From: Lingula anatina
Taxonomy: Eukaryota > Brachiopoda > Lingulata > Lingulida > Lingulidae
Length of the DNA: 64,000 bases
Assembly (NCBI RefSeq): GCF_001039355.2
Contig: NW_019776080.1
Coordinates: 660,488 to 724,487, forward strand
Direction: 5' to 3'
Shown one piece after another: positions 37,601-47,674 of the stretch; the first letter of the stretch is position 1, and each line of letters starts with the position of its first letter. The notes beneath the pieces were generated by a model, which was given only the letters and a program-made list of their open reading frames with translations, did not search any database and was not told where the DNA came from. A program made the position numbers and the translations under genes.

Positions 37601-40083
37601 CTGAATCAAAATCCCTCTTGGTATAATTAATGCTTTTATGAACACGCACGTGGGTAATGTTGAACTTGTTCAATGGAAGTGTAGCTGGAAAAAAAAAGAA
37701 ATAGATAACAATTCGCAGCAAAGTCCAAAGGTTAAATGCTACATCGCTATGTCTTGTCAGAGAACATGAATTCCCCATCAAACTCTCAACTTTGTGAGTG
37801 GTTGAGGTATTGTTAAGTGTGAAATTATCTTAATTTATAGACCTATAAATATCATACATGATATATTGCAAATGAAATTATATTAATCAATTGATCCAAA
37901 CCGTTTTACTTATAAACTCTGATCTGGACTTCAAAAATGAGAAATGCAACAGAAAACAAAGTCTCAATCAACTGGTTAAGATTTTGCTTGTTAGAATGGA
38001 ACAAACCATTAGCAAGCACAGGAATGCTGTTTTGTGTGTCTTTAATGGAACAGTTCTTAGGAATACAGAGGCCCCACATGACCACTTCCTTCCCATCATG
38101 TGACTGAAACGTGAAAACAGAGAATTTTCAACCATAACACAGTTAGAATGTTTACTTTTATTGGAGACAAATGGCTAATATTTCCAACAAATTTGCAAAT
38201 TACCGAAGAATCAATTTGGACTTGGCTTTAACTGAACGCAAACATTTGGTATGTAAAAATGTACAGATTTACAACAAAATCTGTCAATAGATATCCTTCA
38301 TCTGACCAACCATGCTTAAGAGGTAGTTTGAGGATAAAAAAAAAGACAGCTGTGCCAAGTCATATGCCTGACACAAAGGAAAATGAATAAAATGCCACTT
38401 TTCTTTATCTAACCAGTCCCCATACTTACATGGTTTTGTTGTCTCTCAACTGGTAGTAGCCAGCTGATCTGCATCAAGGCCAAGGAGTAGTGGACATCTG
38501 GGATGTCCAGACACAGGTCATAGCTGCCCAGCCAGGCATTATTGCCAGTAACATGACCAGAGACAACTTTACCAAAGGCATCCAGAGCTGGAATATATGG
38601 TATCAAGTGTGAGAACCTGCAATATAAGGCTATGTTCAGAATGTAAGTTATCGTACTAGCAGGGTCGATCTATCTCAGCAGGAATTCTAGCTTAGGCATA
38701 GTCCATATAATAAGCTTAATTGTATGGCATGCTAAAGCAACATGAACAACATCATGGACCACAAAGTTTTCCCCACTTCACGCAAGTACTTTCAGTTATG
38801 ACAATTAATTGTAACGCTTGTCACGTCACCCATAGATTTCACATGTATTATCCTGTGTTAGAGCCCTGCTGCAATATGGTATAGGCCATGTGTTATCTAC
38901 CTAAGGCCAACTAGATGATGATTTTTTTGAAAAAATTCCTGCTGTTGCCAAATACTGCTGAAAGTAAATACTCTCTGTGTGATCCTGATAAAGATAATAT
39001 GTAAGGTGCAAGAGAGGTAGAAATATCTCACAAATGTCTGTCAGTATCAAGAAAAAAACACCATACATTAACAAGCCTTATCAGTTCACTATCATACATA
39101 TTGGCTCTCATAAGATGGCCCAATCAAACATAAACAAAATTACTGATTTCGTAGTGTGACTACTATCACTGGTAAAGCTGATATGTCACTGAAACTGTGA
39201 GTGATATGCATGTAGTATGAATAATCAATCTCTATCACTTTTGTTTACACTTATTATTTTTGCTATACTGCTAGGGCATACACATAATTCCAGGTTAAAT
39301 GGGCCTACCTCAATTGCAGACTCTAGGTTTAGCAATTTTTTTCTTTTTGTATGGTACCTCATAAAGGTGAGAGGAGTAAATACAAATTACTCTTGCCAGA
39401 CTTGGTGACTCCAGCTGGGGTTGCCCTCCCCTAGCTAGCATTTCTGGAGCACAGGTACCAGTGACTATACATAGCTATAGTTCATTCTGTAGCACAATTT
39501 AGTAAATTATGAATATAACGTAACAGAAAGTGCTACTGTAAGACTATTCATTCTAATACTTTATTAATGTAAGGGTGACAGCCCTAAATCTGACAGGCCA
39601 CTGGGAGGAAAAGTTCATCCTAGCAAGGGAGTATTTTAATGAAGGGGTAGCTGAGTACGGGAATATACATTGTATACATATACTGGGTACAGGGGAAAGT
39701 TACCAGTTGCACTCTCAAATTCATGGTTCTGACAGTGGCTTTTTATACAGATTCGTTTGAACTTAAAATCTCATCTGAAAATTGTATTCATTTATGTTTT
39801 AATGTACAAACAACAATCCAAATATTTTATCGCATATAAACATTTTAAAAGCTATTTTACCAGCGTAATCATCAAATCGCCGTCCACTGATAATTCTGTG
39901 GATGCCTCTTTTGCAGTCCTCGGACACATTGGAGGGCTTTAGCGTATGCACTGGTTTAAAGTCGTCCCTTTCCACAAACTGAACAAGCATACGTGCCTGC
40001 GACGGGTGCAAGGCCCAGCTGGAGGAAATCCACGCGAGTAGAAGAGCACCAGACAACAACCGATTTCTCCCGTGATTGCCCAT
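27875..40083 (-). CDS. NRF-6-like multipass acyltransferase-3 family protein, whole gene
   Basis: Fifteen exons spliced in phase give 770 residues; their positions are in the exon entries. Visible order: a signal peptide (about residues 1-25, LLSGALLLAWISSSWA); an extracellular NRF domain (about 50-165) with its cysteines in SEDCKRG, SYDLCLDI and WGLCIPKNCS; then about eleven hydrophobic segments forming the acyltransferase-3 region, with NGMRVITMFWVILGHVW (His about 320), NGYFAIDTFFFISG and WYLACDIQFFLFSPLIL (about 458-474). The C-terminal tail is cytosolic-looking, Cys-rich then acidic. In C. elegans, family members act in lipid and xenobiotic uptake; the biochemical activity of animal members is not settled, so the substrate here is unknown. 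The start has a strong context (AAACCATGG). Exons 11-13 occur twice, and the phases allow only one set per transcript. Family assignment is very secure; the orthologue is not. Confidence 0.95.
29017..29230. mobile_element. PIF/Harbinger-like MITE, complete
   Basis: 214 bp; GGGCTCCTTCCCAATGAAAC at the left mirrors GTTTCATTGGGAATGAGCCC at the right. Flanked by CTA (29014-29016) and TTA (29231-29233), a slightly decayed 3-bp duplication. Lies in the intron between NRF exons 14 and 15. Confidence 0.65.
29569..29711 (-). CDS. NRF-6-like exon 14
   Basis: Residues 645-692: FLSWRVWVPLGRLTYAAYLI then HPIVILWYLFTLQEP, the 'PLGRLTYAAYLIHP' signature near the C-terminus of the family. Acceptor TATTCCAG, donor GTGGGTATTG, leaves in phase 0. 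Confidence 0.92.
29865..30013. mobile_element. PIF/Harbinger-like MITE, short copy
   Basis: 149 bp with ends like GGTGTGTTCACAATGAAACT and perfect TTA duplications (29862-29864, 30014-30016). Core 'tctgattgtattcagttaga' as in other copies. Intronic, between NRF exons 13B and 14. Confidence 0.7.
30273..30471 (-). CDS. NRF-6-like exon 13, copy B (duplicate)
   Basis: Second copy of the 199-base exon 13, intact acceptor (TTTTCCAG) and donor (GTGGGATATG). It lies next to exon 14 and joins it in phase. Confidence 0.87.
30706..30856 (-). CDS. NRF-6-like exon 12, copy B (duplicate)
   Basis: Second copy of the 151-base exon 12, intact acceptor (TTATACAG) and donor (GTGGGTTGAA). Encodes the same residues as copy A. 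Confidence 0.85.
31113..31259 (-). CDS. NRF-6-like exon 11, copy B (duplicate)
   Basis: Second copy of the 147-base exon 11 with intact splice sites. It needs two bases from the preceding exon, so it can follow exon 10 but not exon 13A, which supplies only one; that join would hit a TGA after five codons. Confidence 0.85.
31398..31429. repeat. Poly(A) tract in duplicated block B
   Basis: Long A run matching the A run at 32,943-32,971 in block A; lengths differ. Confidence 0.9.
31770..31968 (-). CDS. NRF-6-like exon 13, copy A
   Basis: Residues 579-644: two membrane helices, SLGWLVSVALAVVCIYITVL and FAWALSLAWVVYACYHG. Acceptor GATCTG-side AG, donor GTGGGATATG; leaves in phase 1. Same protein as copy B; six base differences, all silent. 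Confidence 0.85.
32242..32392 (-). CDS. NRF-6-like exon 12, copy A
   Basis: Residues 528-578: NANGTHEPPTQKYSSDVYVK (extracellular, NGT sequon), a membrane helix RVAPYLVGMMVAYFIQQL and basic GARKRISM. Same protein as copy B; five base differences, all silent. Confidence 0.85.
32657..32803 (-). CDS. NRF-6-like exon 11, copy A
   Basis: Residues 479-527 in the model: RETNTMKYLGFGV, a membrane helix (MALVLLVCFILRA) and a loop ending MGIIVPPP. Acceptor CTATTTCAG, donor GTAATGACAT. Same protein as copy B; four base differences, all silent. Confidence 0.85.
33376..33455 (-). CDS. NRF-6-like exon 10 (WYL-CDIQF motif)
   Basis: Residues 453-478, CLPWVWYLACDIQFFLFSPL then ILIFLH, the most conserved acyltransferase-3 motif. 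Acceptor CTTCACAG, donor GTGAGATGAC; leaves in phase 2. Confidence 0.94.
33642..33668. repeat. (CA)n microsatellite
   Basis: About 13 CA units in the intron between NRF exons 9 and 10. Confidence 0.9.
33949..34123 (-). CDS. NRF-6-like exon 9
   Basis: Residues 394-452: membrane segment LTPVMVMVILFYVNIFPHMG, then GDGPLWFV and NCPEYWWTNILYINNFYP, the typical family loop. Acceptor AATGTCAG, donor GTAAGCAATG; leaves in phase 0. Confidence 0.94.
34358..34445. repeat. (GT)n(GA)n microsatellite at the exon 8 donor
   Basis: About 22 GT then 22 GA units; the GA side ends within about six bases of the exon 8 splice donor. Confidence 0.95.
34451..34543 (-). CDS. NRF-6-like exon 8
   Basis: Residues 363-393, SGILVCYSTLNYMDKCKG and the basic stretch FHKFLFHRYWR. 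Acceptor TCTCTACAG lies a few bases from an (AT)n/(T)n tract, and donor GTAACC opens directly into (CT)n. Confidence 0.9.
34560..34640. repeat. (AT)n(T)n tract at the exon 8 acceptor
   Basis: About 26 AT units then 28 T. It starts some 17 bases from exon 8 on its acceptor side. Confidence 0.95.
34923..35016 (-). CDS. NRF-6-like exon 7
   Basis: Residues 332-362, DNTRVLYQYPSQWTFQPVV then NGYFAIDTFFFI, a family hallmark. Acceptor ATATTTCAG, donor GTAATTATGG. Confidence 0.93.
35282..35489. repeat. CA/TG-rich simple repeat at the exon 6 donor
   Basis: Degenerate CA, CATA and CATG repeats ending in CGCGCGCAC, which on the minus strand forms the exon 6 donor itself. Confidence 0.9.
35490..35663 (-). 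CDS. NRF-6-like exon 6 (acyltransferase-3 start)
   Basis: Residues 274-331. Contains FSILSNIRKLLSTKEG and LNGMRVITMFWVILGHVW, the entry of the acyltransferase-3 domain with its conserved His. Acceptor CTTCCACAG. The donor GTGCGCGCGC is itself the start of a long GT-rich repeat. Confidence 0.93.
36158..36399 (-). CDS. NRF-6-like exon 5 (first TM helix and loop)
   Basis: Residues 193-273. VVFSLFGLLVILGTIVDGV completes the first transmembrane segment; a polar loop rich in Pro, Ser and His follows. Acceptor ATTTCAG, donor GTAGATTT; enters in phase 2, leaves in phase 1. Confidence 0.9.
37585..37684 (-). CDS. NRF-6-like exon 4
   Basis: Residues 160-192, LPLNKFNITHVRVHKS then RDFDSGFIGTV, leading into the first membrane helix. 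Acceptor TTTTTCCAG, donor GTAAGTGTTG. Only this reading frame is open. Carries potential N-glycosylation sites NIT and NYT. Confidence 0.88.
38007..38103 (-). CDS. NRF-6-like exon 3 (NRF domain, WGLCIPKNCS)
   Basis: Residues 128-159 with VVMWGLCIPKNCSIKD, the typical 'G-LC-P--C' end of the NRF domain. Acceptor GTTTCAG. The donor is the less usual GTTTGTTCC, chosen because it alone keeps the frame into exon 4. Confidence 0.75.
38430..38587 (-). CDS. NRF-6-like exon 2 (NRF domain core)
   Basis: Residues 75-127, holding ALDAFGKVVSG and NNAWLGSYDLCLDI, the hallmark of the NRF domain. Acceptor ATTCCAG, donor GTAAGTATGG. An apparent acceptor 29 bases upstream (TTGCAG) gives an immediate stop and was discarded. 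Confidence 0.9.
39861..40083 (-). CDS. NRF-6-like exon 1 (start, signal peptide)
   Basis: Residues 1-74. ATG at 40083-40081 in a strong context, a hydrophobic signal peptide, then the first NRF-domain cysteine in NVSEDCKRGIHRII. The donor GTAAAATAGC follows ...GATTACGCTG; the exon ends in phase 1. Confidence 0.9.
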
Positions 40084-40748
40084 GGTTTATGAGAATTACA
40101 GGGGGTTTAAGCTCTACCCAGTCCACTTAACTTTCTGCCAAGGCGATTATCCGTCACATTGTTATAATTTTGAAACAGACTGCAGCAACGCAATGAGCTC
40201 CTTGCCAATGTCACTTCCTTCATGACCTAAATAAGATCATGTGTGGCATTACACAAAAGTAGAATGGCTCCAGAAATAAAACAAAAACCATTGACAAGAT
40301 TTGCATTACTTTCTCAATTAATCAATTTTAGTATAAATCTATTCATATATTTTTGGTAAAACATAAATAATTTATACAATAAGAGTGAAGAAAATATCAT
40401 AGATGCTAAGATGTGTTACGTAGAATGCTATCACCTTAGTCTTGTATTTAGATGCAAGCATCATCACATGACCAAAACAGACGGCTCACGTGTTCTAAGA
40501 TGCACCCCGAGTTCAACGTCAAGTATGTGTGTTATGCGACTAGAACGAATATCAACGAATAAAACGTTATGGTCGAAGTCTATATTTCAAAATTAGCTTT
40601 AATTAAACGTCTAAAATTTCTTTTCTGCTATTAATCGGAGTAATAAATAATAATAGTAATGGTAAAAATGGTAAAAGTTGCAGTGACAAAGGTTCGACAG
40701 GTTATCTCTTATAAGTTATCAGGAAAGTGGAGTTTGGTTGCTAGTAAT

Positions 40749-40825
40749 CAGGGGCGGATCCAGGACTAATTGAAAGGGGGGTCCGCGGATGCGAAGCCGA
40801 TCTTACCCCCCCCCCTTTTTTTAAA
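40749..40825. mobile_element. Left-end fragment of the CAGGGGCGG family
   Basis: Starts CAGGGGCGGATCCAGG and shares 'gatgcgaagccgat' with the copy at 43,972; no right terminus follows. Confidence 0.5.
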
Positions 40826-41504
40826 TAGATATTAGGTATCTTGTCAATAAATATTTTTAACACATGCAAAATGATGAAGGTAACGTATACCCAGCTTACA
40901 CAGAACGTTTTAATAACAGGGTTATATATTGGTTAGACCATCAACAATTAAGTGTTAAGAGAACGTCATTCTTACGTTGTACACCGCCACTGTCATTATC
41001 ATTGATCCGAGGAACGTTGCCAGCAAGTTCTGTTAACGTATATAAATTTTGATGAAATTTACAAATTACATGTATACATTTTTGTTAATTTTGGCAAAAA
41101 CACATGAACAAAGAATTTCATATTTTGCACCACTTCAATTTGCACATACGCTGTCTTAACTACAACTAATGGCTGATTACAAATTCGGGGTTGGGGTTAG
41201 TCGGCAACTAGAGCGATGAGGATTTTGGATCCCTCGGGCAGCCGGTACCTACCCGAAATTACCGATCGACATGATGAAATGCTTAAAAAAACTATAAAAA
41301 TAGACTTCAATTATGTAATAAGATTTATCAAAATTATTAAAAAGGTGTTTCCAAGTAATTCTGATAGCTGATTGGCCTTTGTGATGAATTAATGGATTGT
41401 TTTAACTTCAGTTTAGAAAATTCATTCTAATAAATTGCTTACAAGGTCAGCTAACACAGGAGCAAATAAGATTGATGAGTACGCCACGGTCATGTGATAC
41501 ACAA

Positions 41505-41715
41505 GTTGGGGAAGTCCATGCAATTGAGGGATGTCAGGTGAGGCGACTCAATTCCAAATAAAGGGGTGTTATCTGGGGCGATTCCATTCCATTACAGGGG
41601 GTGGAAAGTGGGGCGAGTCCACTGCATTAAAAGGNACTGCATTAGAGGGGTGTTAAAAGGGGTGACAGGTGGGGCGAGTCCAATGCATTAGAGGGGTGAC
41701 AGGTGGGGTGAGTCT
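41505..41715. repeat. Degenerate ~40-bp tandem repeat with an N
   Basis: Variants of 'ggggtgacaggtggggcgag' plus 'tccaatgcattaga' recur about five times; N at 41635 lies inside. Confidence 0.75.
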
Positions 41716-42085
41716 TGTAATTATCTCAATTTGGTTCATAGAACAGGAACTGAAATTGTTCCGTTTTACTCTCAGAAATCAGAATTTTGGCCAATTTCAG
41801 TCGTATCCATTAAGAAAAACTAACTTGATATAAGCTTACTTCAGAATCATCCCACATTTTCATTATGTTCAAGTATCAAATAAAGTATTTATACTAAGAA
41901 CAGACCGCCAATTTAAAACAATTTACGATAGCAAAGGCCAAAACCCGTTTAAATGAGTCCCTCAGTATATAAATGAATATAGGAAAAATTATATCCAAAC
42001 AAATTAGTTCCATATGCTATGGAACAAAAAATTCACGCGAATTTTTAAAAAGCATACTTTATTTCAGTGCGCTAAAACAGCTTGG

Positions 42086-42089
<4 letters not shown>

Positions 42090-42138
<49 letters not shown>
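42090..42138. repeat. Poly(T) tract
   Basis: Uninterrupted T run of about 49 bases. Confidence 0.95.
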
Positions 42139-42142
<4 letters not shown>

Positions 42143-42350
42143 AATACTGGTCATTTACAACTATTTTAAAAAAATTTAGGTACGACAGAAAACCGTCAAC
42201 CACAAAAACATTTACATTATTTACAGATCAGATTGAATTTGAAAGTCCTCAAACACTGAATATAACTCATTTTCCAAAATGATTACTACTATCCTTATCA
42301 TAATAATTTCATAACAAAGTGAAAAATAAAACGCCAATTTACAATAGTTT

Positions 42351-42356
42351 TTTATT
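42351..42356 (-). terminator. Poly(A) signal AATAAA
   Basis: Consensus AATAAA on the minus strand about 60 bases past the stop at 42414; it supports the terminal exon call. Confidence 0.5.
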
Positions 42357-42413
42357 GAGTTTTCATATAATATATACACAAAGGAGTGTGGGTTCCTGTG
42401 TGTGAAACAAAGG

Positions 42414-42467
42414 CTAGAATTCATAGGTTGCTTTCAGGCCGATGCTGTGCAGAATCTCATTGAGCAC
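42414..42467 (-). CDS. Terminal exon of an unidentified minus-strand gene
   Basis: A pyrimidine-rich acceptor (TTTTATCTTTTCAG) is followed by 17 codons, VLNEILHSIGLKATYEF, and stop TAG (42416-42414). The other two frames close quickly or read poorly. A consensus AATAAA follows about 60 bases on. The residues look like a C-terminal amphipathic helix. Upstream exons must lie between about 42.5 kb and the TRAP-alpha end at 47.7 kb, or further; none is convincing. Protein not recognised. Confidence 0.5.
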   Translation of the reverse strand: MLNEILHSIGLKATYEF

Positions 42468-43728
42468 CTGAAAAGATAAAACAATGTTTACAACTTTGAA
42501 CTAAACAGACAGGCTCTGTACATTCTAATAATGCATGTAATATCACAGGGCAGAGGGCACATATGAATGGAATAATGGCGTGCACGTTTATTAATTAGTC
42601 TGATGTTCAGGTTCAGCAAGCGTTAAACCAAAATTATGATCTGGAATTAGTTAATGATAATTAGATATAACTATTTGAGGCCGCTTGTTAAAAAAGTAAC
42701 ATTGATAGCACAACCCGTTTCATTTGCAGGGCGGGTGAGTCGCCACGACCATTAATACGGTTAATATGTTCCTCTTGATGTTAAAAGTTATAACACGTGT
42801 TGTTGTACTGTTGACGCATTTCAGAGAAAGAGATCATTTACAAATTCTCTTCGAAAAGTATAACAAATATATTGCACATATATGATAAGTTTTCAATAAG
42901 TGCACCGTGTAATGGATGGACAACACACGGCACAATGGAGACGACAGGTGGGGTAAAATATGTATCTGTCAATCATTGTGCAATGAGCACTCGAAATCCT
43001 TGGATCAGAAGCTCAGAACGGTGACAAGCATCGTCCAATTAATTAATTTGGGTGGTAATACTTACATTTAAACACACACGAGATTTTAAATTAGGTCAAA
43101 ATATTCAAAATTAATTGTCAAGGCCGGGGCACACGAAATGTTCAAACAGAGGGTTACAAAGTGCAGAGGATTTCAAGCAAACTTAGGTTATCATCAAAAG
43201 TCAGATGAATGCGCCATTTATTCTGAACATTTGGAGTCTCAATGCACTGTAAGCAATAATTTCTACCATTCTGAGTGACATACAAGTAACAATGGAAAAT
43301 AGTGTAAGGATTCAAGTCATAAATATTTGCCGTAAATATTTTTCTAATTCTTTTGCGCCCTTAGTATTAATGGCTGTGGTTGATAAAGAAATAGTGATAC
43401 TCACAAATACACATTTGCTTCCACGCCTTATAAAAGCTCGACCTTCTCACTGCACCACACATACTGTTGCGTCTACACCCGACCCTGTCTAACTGCCAAG
43501 TGAACATTCGGGAAGACAGCTCTCATTACGAAGAACAACTTGTTGTTATGCAAATAACAACAGGTATAGCTCGTTTTAGGTGAGAGGTTGTTACTGAAAC
43601 TGTTCACGAATGTTCAATAAACCCGGTGGTGATACCTTCATAAGCTCAAAGTCGTGGAAATATTCGATGTCATATACGATACTCTACAAGTCCAAAAGTG
43701 TCTAACTGGGCCTACTACACATGTAGCC

Positions 43729-43880
43729 CAGGTGTAACAGGAATGGATGTCCGCTAGGAACCGTAGTCCGCTTCCCATTACTTTGTACCGGTGATATCCG
43801 TCCATATACTAACCCTAATACTCCAATTAACCCTTACCTGTACTAATCCATTCCTATGACTTCCATTCCTGTTACACCTG
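43729..43880. mobile_element. Short MITE with CAGGTGTAACAGGAATGGA ends
   Basis: 152 bp bounded by a near-perfect 19-base inverted repeat; no clear target duplication. Confidence 0.55.
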
Positions 43881-43971
43881 TTTATTTATCTCTTTATTTA
43901 TTTTGTTGACTGACTGATTTACCAATCCTTGGACCTAAATAGGGAGTCCAAGACCAATCAGATTGTTAACA

Positions 43972-44262
43972 TGGGCGGATCCAGGATTATTTGAAGGGGG
44001 GGGGGGTCCAGAACAACAGACCTCATGATACGAAGCCGACCATCGCCCCCCTTGGTGTAGGGTTTGGGACCTGCTCAAGGACACCGAAAATTTTTTGGTT
44101 TTCTGGAGAGAAAACAGTGCCCTTTGGTACAGTTTAGAACTATGATTTAGCTAGTCAAAATTCTAATTTCAAGAGGGGAATATTGATGTGATATATTTTT
44201 CAGAAACCGAAGGGGGGGGGGGGGGTCTGGACCCCCCTGACCACACTTGTAAATCCGGCACT
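43972..44262. mobile_element. Longer copy of the CAGGGGCGG family
   Basis: About 290 bp from gggcggatccaggat to aaatccggcact, with G-run and C-run blocks and 'gatacgaagccgaccatcgc'. Ends are eroded. Confidence 0.55.
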
Positions 44263-44288
44263 TGGTAGTGACAGCGTGATACCGCTAA

Positions 44289-44679
44289 TGCCCCTATTTC
44301 ACACAGACCACGAATTCCACGAATCGCAAGGAATTGACAAATTTCAGGATTCGTGGTTGAATCGTAATCAGTTCGTGAAGTTCTTAACAGATTCGCATAT
44401 AATCGTAGTCAGTTCTTGCAATTCTTGATCAATCGGGAATTCGTGGCACAAATTTTGAGCTATTCAAAAAAATCGTAGTGAATTTTTTGACAATATTCGT
44501 GCGATTCCAGCCGAATCCCACGAATATTCGTAACACTATCGCACCTGTATCGTAACTGAATCGTAGAGCGTGTCGAATTAGGCCACAAAATCTGCAAAAT
44601 CTCACGAATCCTCACCAATCCTGAAATTTGTCAATTCCTGGCGATTTGTGGGATTCGTGGTCTGTGTGAAATAGGGGCA
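44289..44679. mobile_element. PIF/Harbinger-like MITE with ~70-bp inverted ends
   Basis: 391 bp; TGCCCCTATTTCACACAGAC mirrors GTCTGTGTGAAATAGGGGCA. Perfect TAA duplications at 44286-44288 and 44680-44682. Interior rich in variants of CGAATC/GATTCG. No transposase. Confidence 0.8.
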
Positions 44680-45235
44680 TAAAGGCTGGACTTCTGTCTC
44701 TTCCATATGTCCGCCTTCTGTGCCATTCACAGATTTCACAATTTGTATGATAATTGTATATTGAATTTCATCGCTCTGGTAATGTTAAAACTGCTGAAAT
44801 AAACATACCAAGCTCACATGTATAAGATCTCTGCGAAGACGTTTTTTCCCTCACGTCCCACTCTCTCTAACTTTGTACATACATGTAAACTGGTGTATAT
44901 TAATTCCTATGTTCTCTCTCTGTTCTTAAACGTAGTGTTGTGCCCTAGGAGTAATATTAAATGTTATGACATCCAGAGATTGGTGGGTGGGTTGGTAGAT
45001 GTATATGTGTCTGCCTTTGTCACTGGTAAATTACTCTCATAATGGCTAATGTCCATTGCATGACATCTGCACATAAATTTCTTAAATGTGGATGTGTAAG
45101 ATCTTTTTGTGCTGATATTTTAAGGAAAGGATCAAATTAAATATTTAACTCCACAAACTGATAGCACAGACATCTTTAGATTGCTATGGCATGCAACAAC
45201 CTCAGCACGTGGCCACCGAAGTCTCAGAACTTTGA

Positions 45236-45472
45236 GGGTGCATTCACATTGAATCTATCGTACTAGCTAGTGTGCACTAACTCCACAGGGACTCTCCCTA
45301 GATGCAGTCAGATGAACACACACCTTCCTATTGTGGAGTACAAATAGAAAAACTGGGTATTATACAATTACATTGGAAAAAAGAGGAGGGGTGTTCATCT
45401 GATTGCATTCAGTGAGTCCCCGTGGAGTAAATGCACACAAACTAGTACAATAGATGCATTATGAATGCACCC
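45236..45472. mobile_element. TTA-family MITE, 237 bp
   Basis: GGGTGCATTCA and TGAATGCACCC ends; interior cores 'gactctccctagatgcagtc' and 'gattgcattcagtgagtccc' identify the same family as 29,017 and 60,323. Target duplication not preserved. Confidence 0.65.
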
Positions 45473-46557
45473 TGGCCTAAGATGGTCTGAGCACGGCAAT
45501 ATTTGGGAATGACAGCACTCAAATATGGTAAGACATCCGAGTCTGTGACAATACAACTAAGAAACTGATGGCAATTTAGTCTCTCACTGAATAATATAGA
45601 TATAATAAAATGGACACTTTTTTCACATACTATGAAATTTTAATTCACCATAGAAAAAAGTACTATTTTACTCCTTTTATTTCTCTTAGCTGCTCCAGTT
45701 TTTCAAAGAAATGAGCAAAATTTAAACATTGCATGTACAATGGCAATAAGTGAATACAATATGGTATACATTTACAGAGAAGAAATGTTACGAATAGTTA
45801 TATTCTATGTGAAATATGTAGCAAATGTCAACATTATCAATACTTCGAACAATGTCATTGGAATTCAACAGCAGCACATAAAATGTCCTGCAACACAGGA
45901 AAATGCAATGAACGCAAATAAATATGTACAAAGCATCAGAAGTATGACTGTGGTAATGAATTTGACAAATCGTGAACCAACAGCGTATTAAATCAGCCTG
46001 GGCACGTTTATTAGTAACAGTAACTACTACAGATCATGAAAGTGAAACTCACATCTAGGTTTATCAATTCTCACTACTTTTGGCATTGTGCGAATCATGT
46101 TTTTTTTAGAATCTGTGCTAAATTATGTGGAATTTCCCAATTGCATGTGATAATAAAGCAATGCATGTAGGCTAAATCTGACAACATACCCATCTGTTTC
46201 AAAATTCCCTCATAAAAAGCACTTCCTTCTTTAAAAGAGACTCAAAAAGAATTGGTCGTATATTGACAGCCAGGTTAACAAATTTTGTACCCATGATTCA
46301 AAGAAAGTTTTCAGAGAAGTGAAGAATGTGCTCAATTCTGGGAATGTTACAGATATATTATGGCATACTATATTTTCAAGTGACAGCACTCTTCGCGGAT
46401 TATGAAAATACTACTTCTAACAAGAGAAAGAATAAATGTTTATATGATTACTTACTCAAAGCACCATCACCAAGTCTAACACATAAATCTTGTCTTTAAA
46501 AAATATCTTACAACAATTTTTTTCAGGAGATCATTTTATGTTAGACTCCATGAGACA

Positions 46558-46567
46558 CCCCCCCCCC

Positions 46568-46599
<32 letters not shown>
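46558..46599. repeat. C-run and A-run
   Basis: About 10 C then about 30 A. Confidence 0.9.
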
Positions 46600-46601
<2 letters not shown>

Positions 46602-47624
46602 ACTTGCGTCTTTAACTGTATTCAGCTCCTCTACACTGGCCTTCTAGCATGTGGAATTATGGAGCAATCAGTTCCTCTTTTAAGCTAAACATTTTCCACT
46701 TTATAATCTCCAAAAGCAAAGAAACAATTAAAAATACTTCATCAGGGCCAAATGTAAACATTTGCATTGACAAATTAGCAACAGTCAATAAATTTTTAAC
46801 TTACTTGTTACTAAAGAAATGTCAATACAAAAATTTCATTTTTTAAAAAAAGAACTGCTGCTTCTGTGACAGAAGGCATCTTTATAAACTTGACAAACCC
46901 TTGAATATGGTAAAGCACTAGCCCATGAAGTTATCAGATATGAAGTTGTGTAAGTACATGAAAACAGTTGATGTGCATACAATATATTTCTAATTATTCA
47001 ACAAAGAGATACCCTAAAATGGGTTAATACAACTTCACCTCACAATGCCCTGGACACAACTCATAGTTAATTGCAATGGTGCAAGTTAGACCTACCATCA
47101 GCTTTCAAGTTGCTTTCAAACTCAACACTTTTTTTCCAAAAAATAACCACAGCAGCTTCAAATAAAGCATCTTTTAACATGGTTGTGTTCAGTGAAGTTT
47201 TTACCTTTTAAATTTCGGGTACCTTTGAGACCAATACCAGACTGAAGTTCATCACGAATTGCACAACTAGGCATATTTTTTCTTTCTTTATTATTTTTTT
47301 AAAAAAAGTTTTTTAAACTCACATTCTGCATTTCAATTCCAGTTTCAATTCGTGCAAAATGTATCCAATGAATGAAGACATCACAGGGCTTTGATGGTGC
47401 AGTATTTTTTTGTCTTTGTCATATTTGTAGAAAACATTCATTCAATTACACATGCGATATCTTCCAATTATTGGTACAAGTTGAAACATTCAAAATATCT
47501 AGCTCATTCCATTCTGCTCTTGAACAACTGACCCTCAGGTCCCATATGGCATTCCGACATTTCATTCTTTGCACTTGAATCTTTAACATTTGGTGGCCTT
47601 GTGACAAGTAACAATTCTTATCTC

Positions 47625-47630
47625 TTTAAT
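47625..47630 (-). terminator. SSR1: Candidate poly(A) signal of TRAP-alpha
   Basis: ATTAAA on the minus strand about 45 bases after the stop. A longer 3' UTR is equally possible. Confidence 0.3.
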
Positions 47631-47674
47631 TTTTTTTTTTATAAATATCAAATTCTAGACATTTTCTTGCTCTC

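Larger units (their letters stand above)
42468..47620. other. Interval expected to hold exons of the 42.4-kb terminal-exon gene
   Basis: Four MITEs lie here. Strong minus-strand donors occur at about 43,405 (GTGAGTATC) and 46,455 (GTAAGTAATC), but the adjoining frames are short and not convincing. Confidence 0.4.

Noticed and set aside
38588-38616. Longer exon 2 of the NRF-6-like gene starting after TTGCAG at 38,617
   Set aside because: Gives a TGA in the only phase exon 1 allows; the acceptor at 38,588 restores the frame and the family spacing.
43395-43500. Possible first exon beginning MCGAVRRSSFYK on the minus strand
   Set aside because: Good donor (GTGAGTATC) but it leaves phase 1, whereas the terminal exon at 42,467 needs phase 0; no linking exon found.
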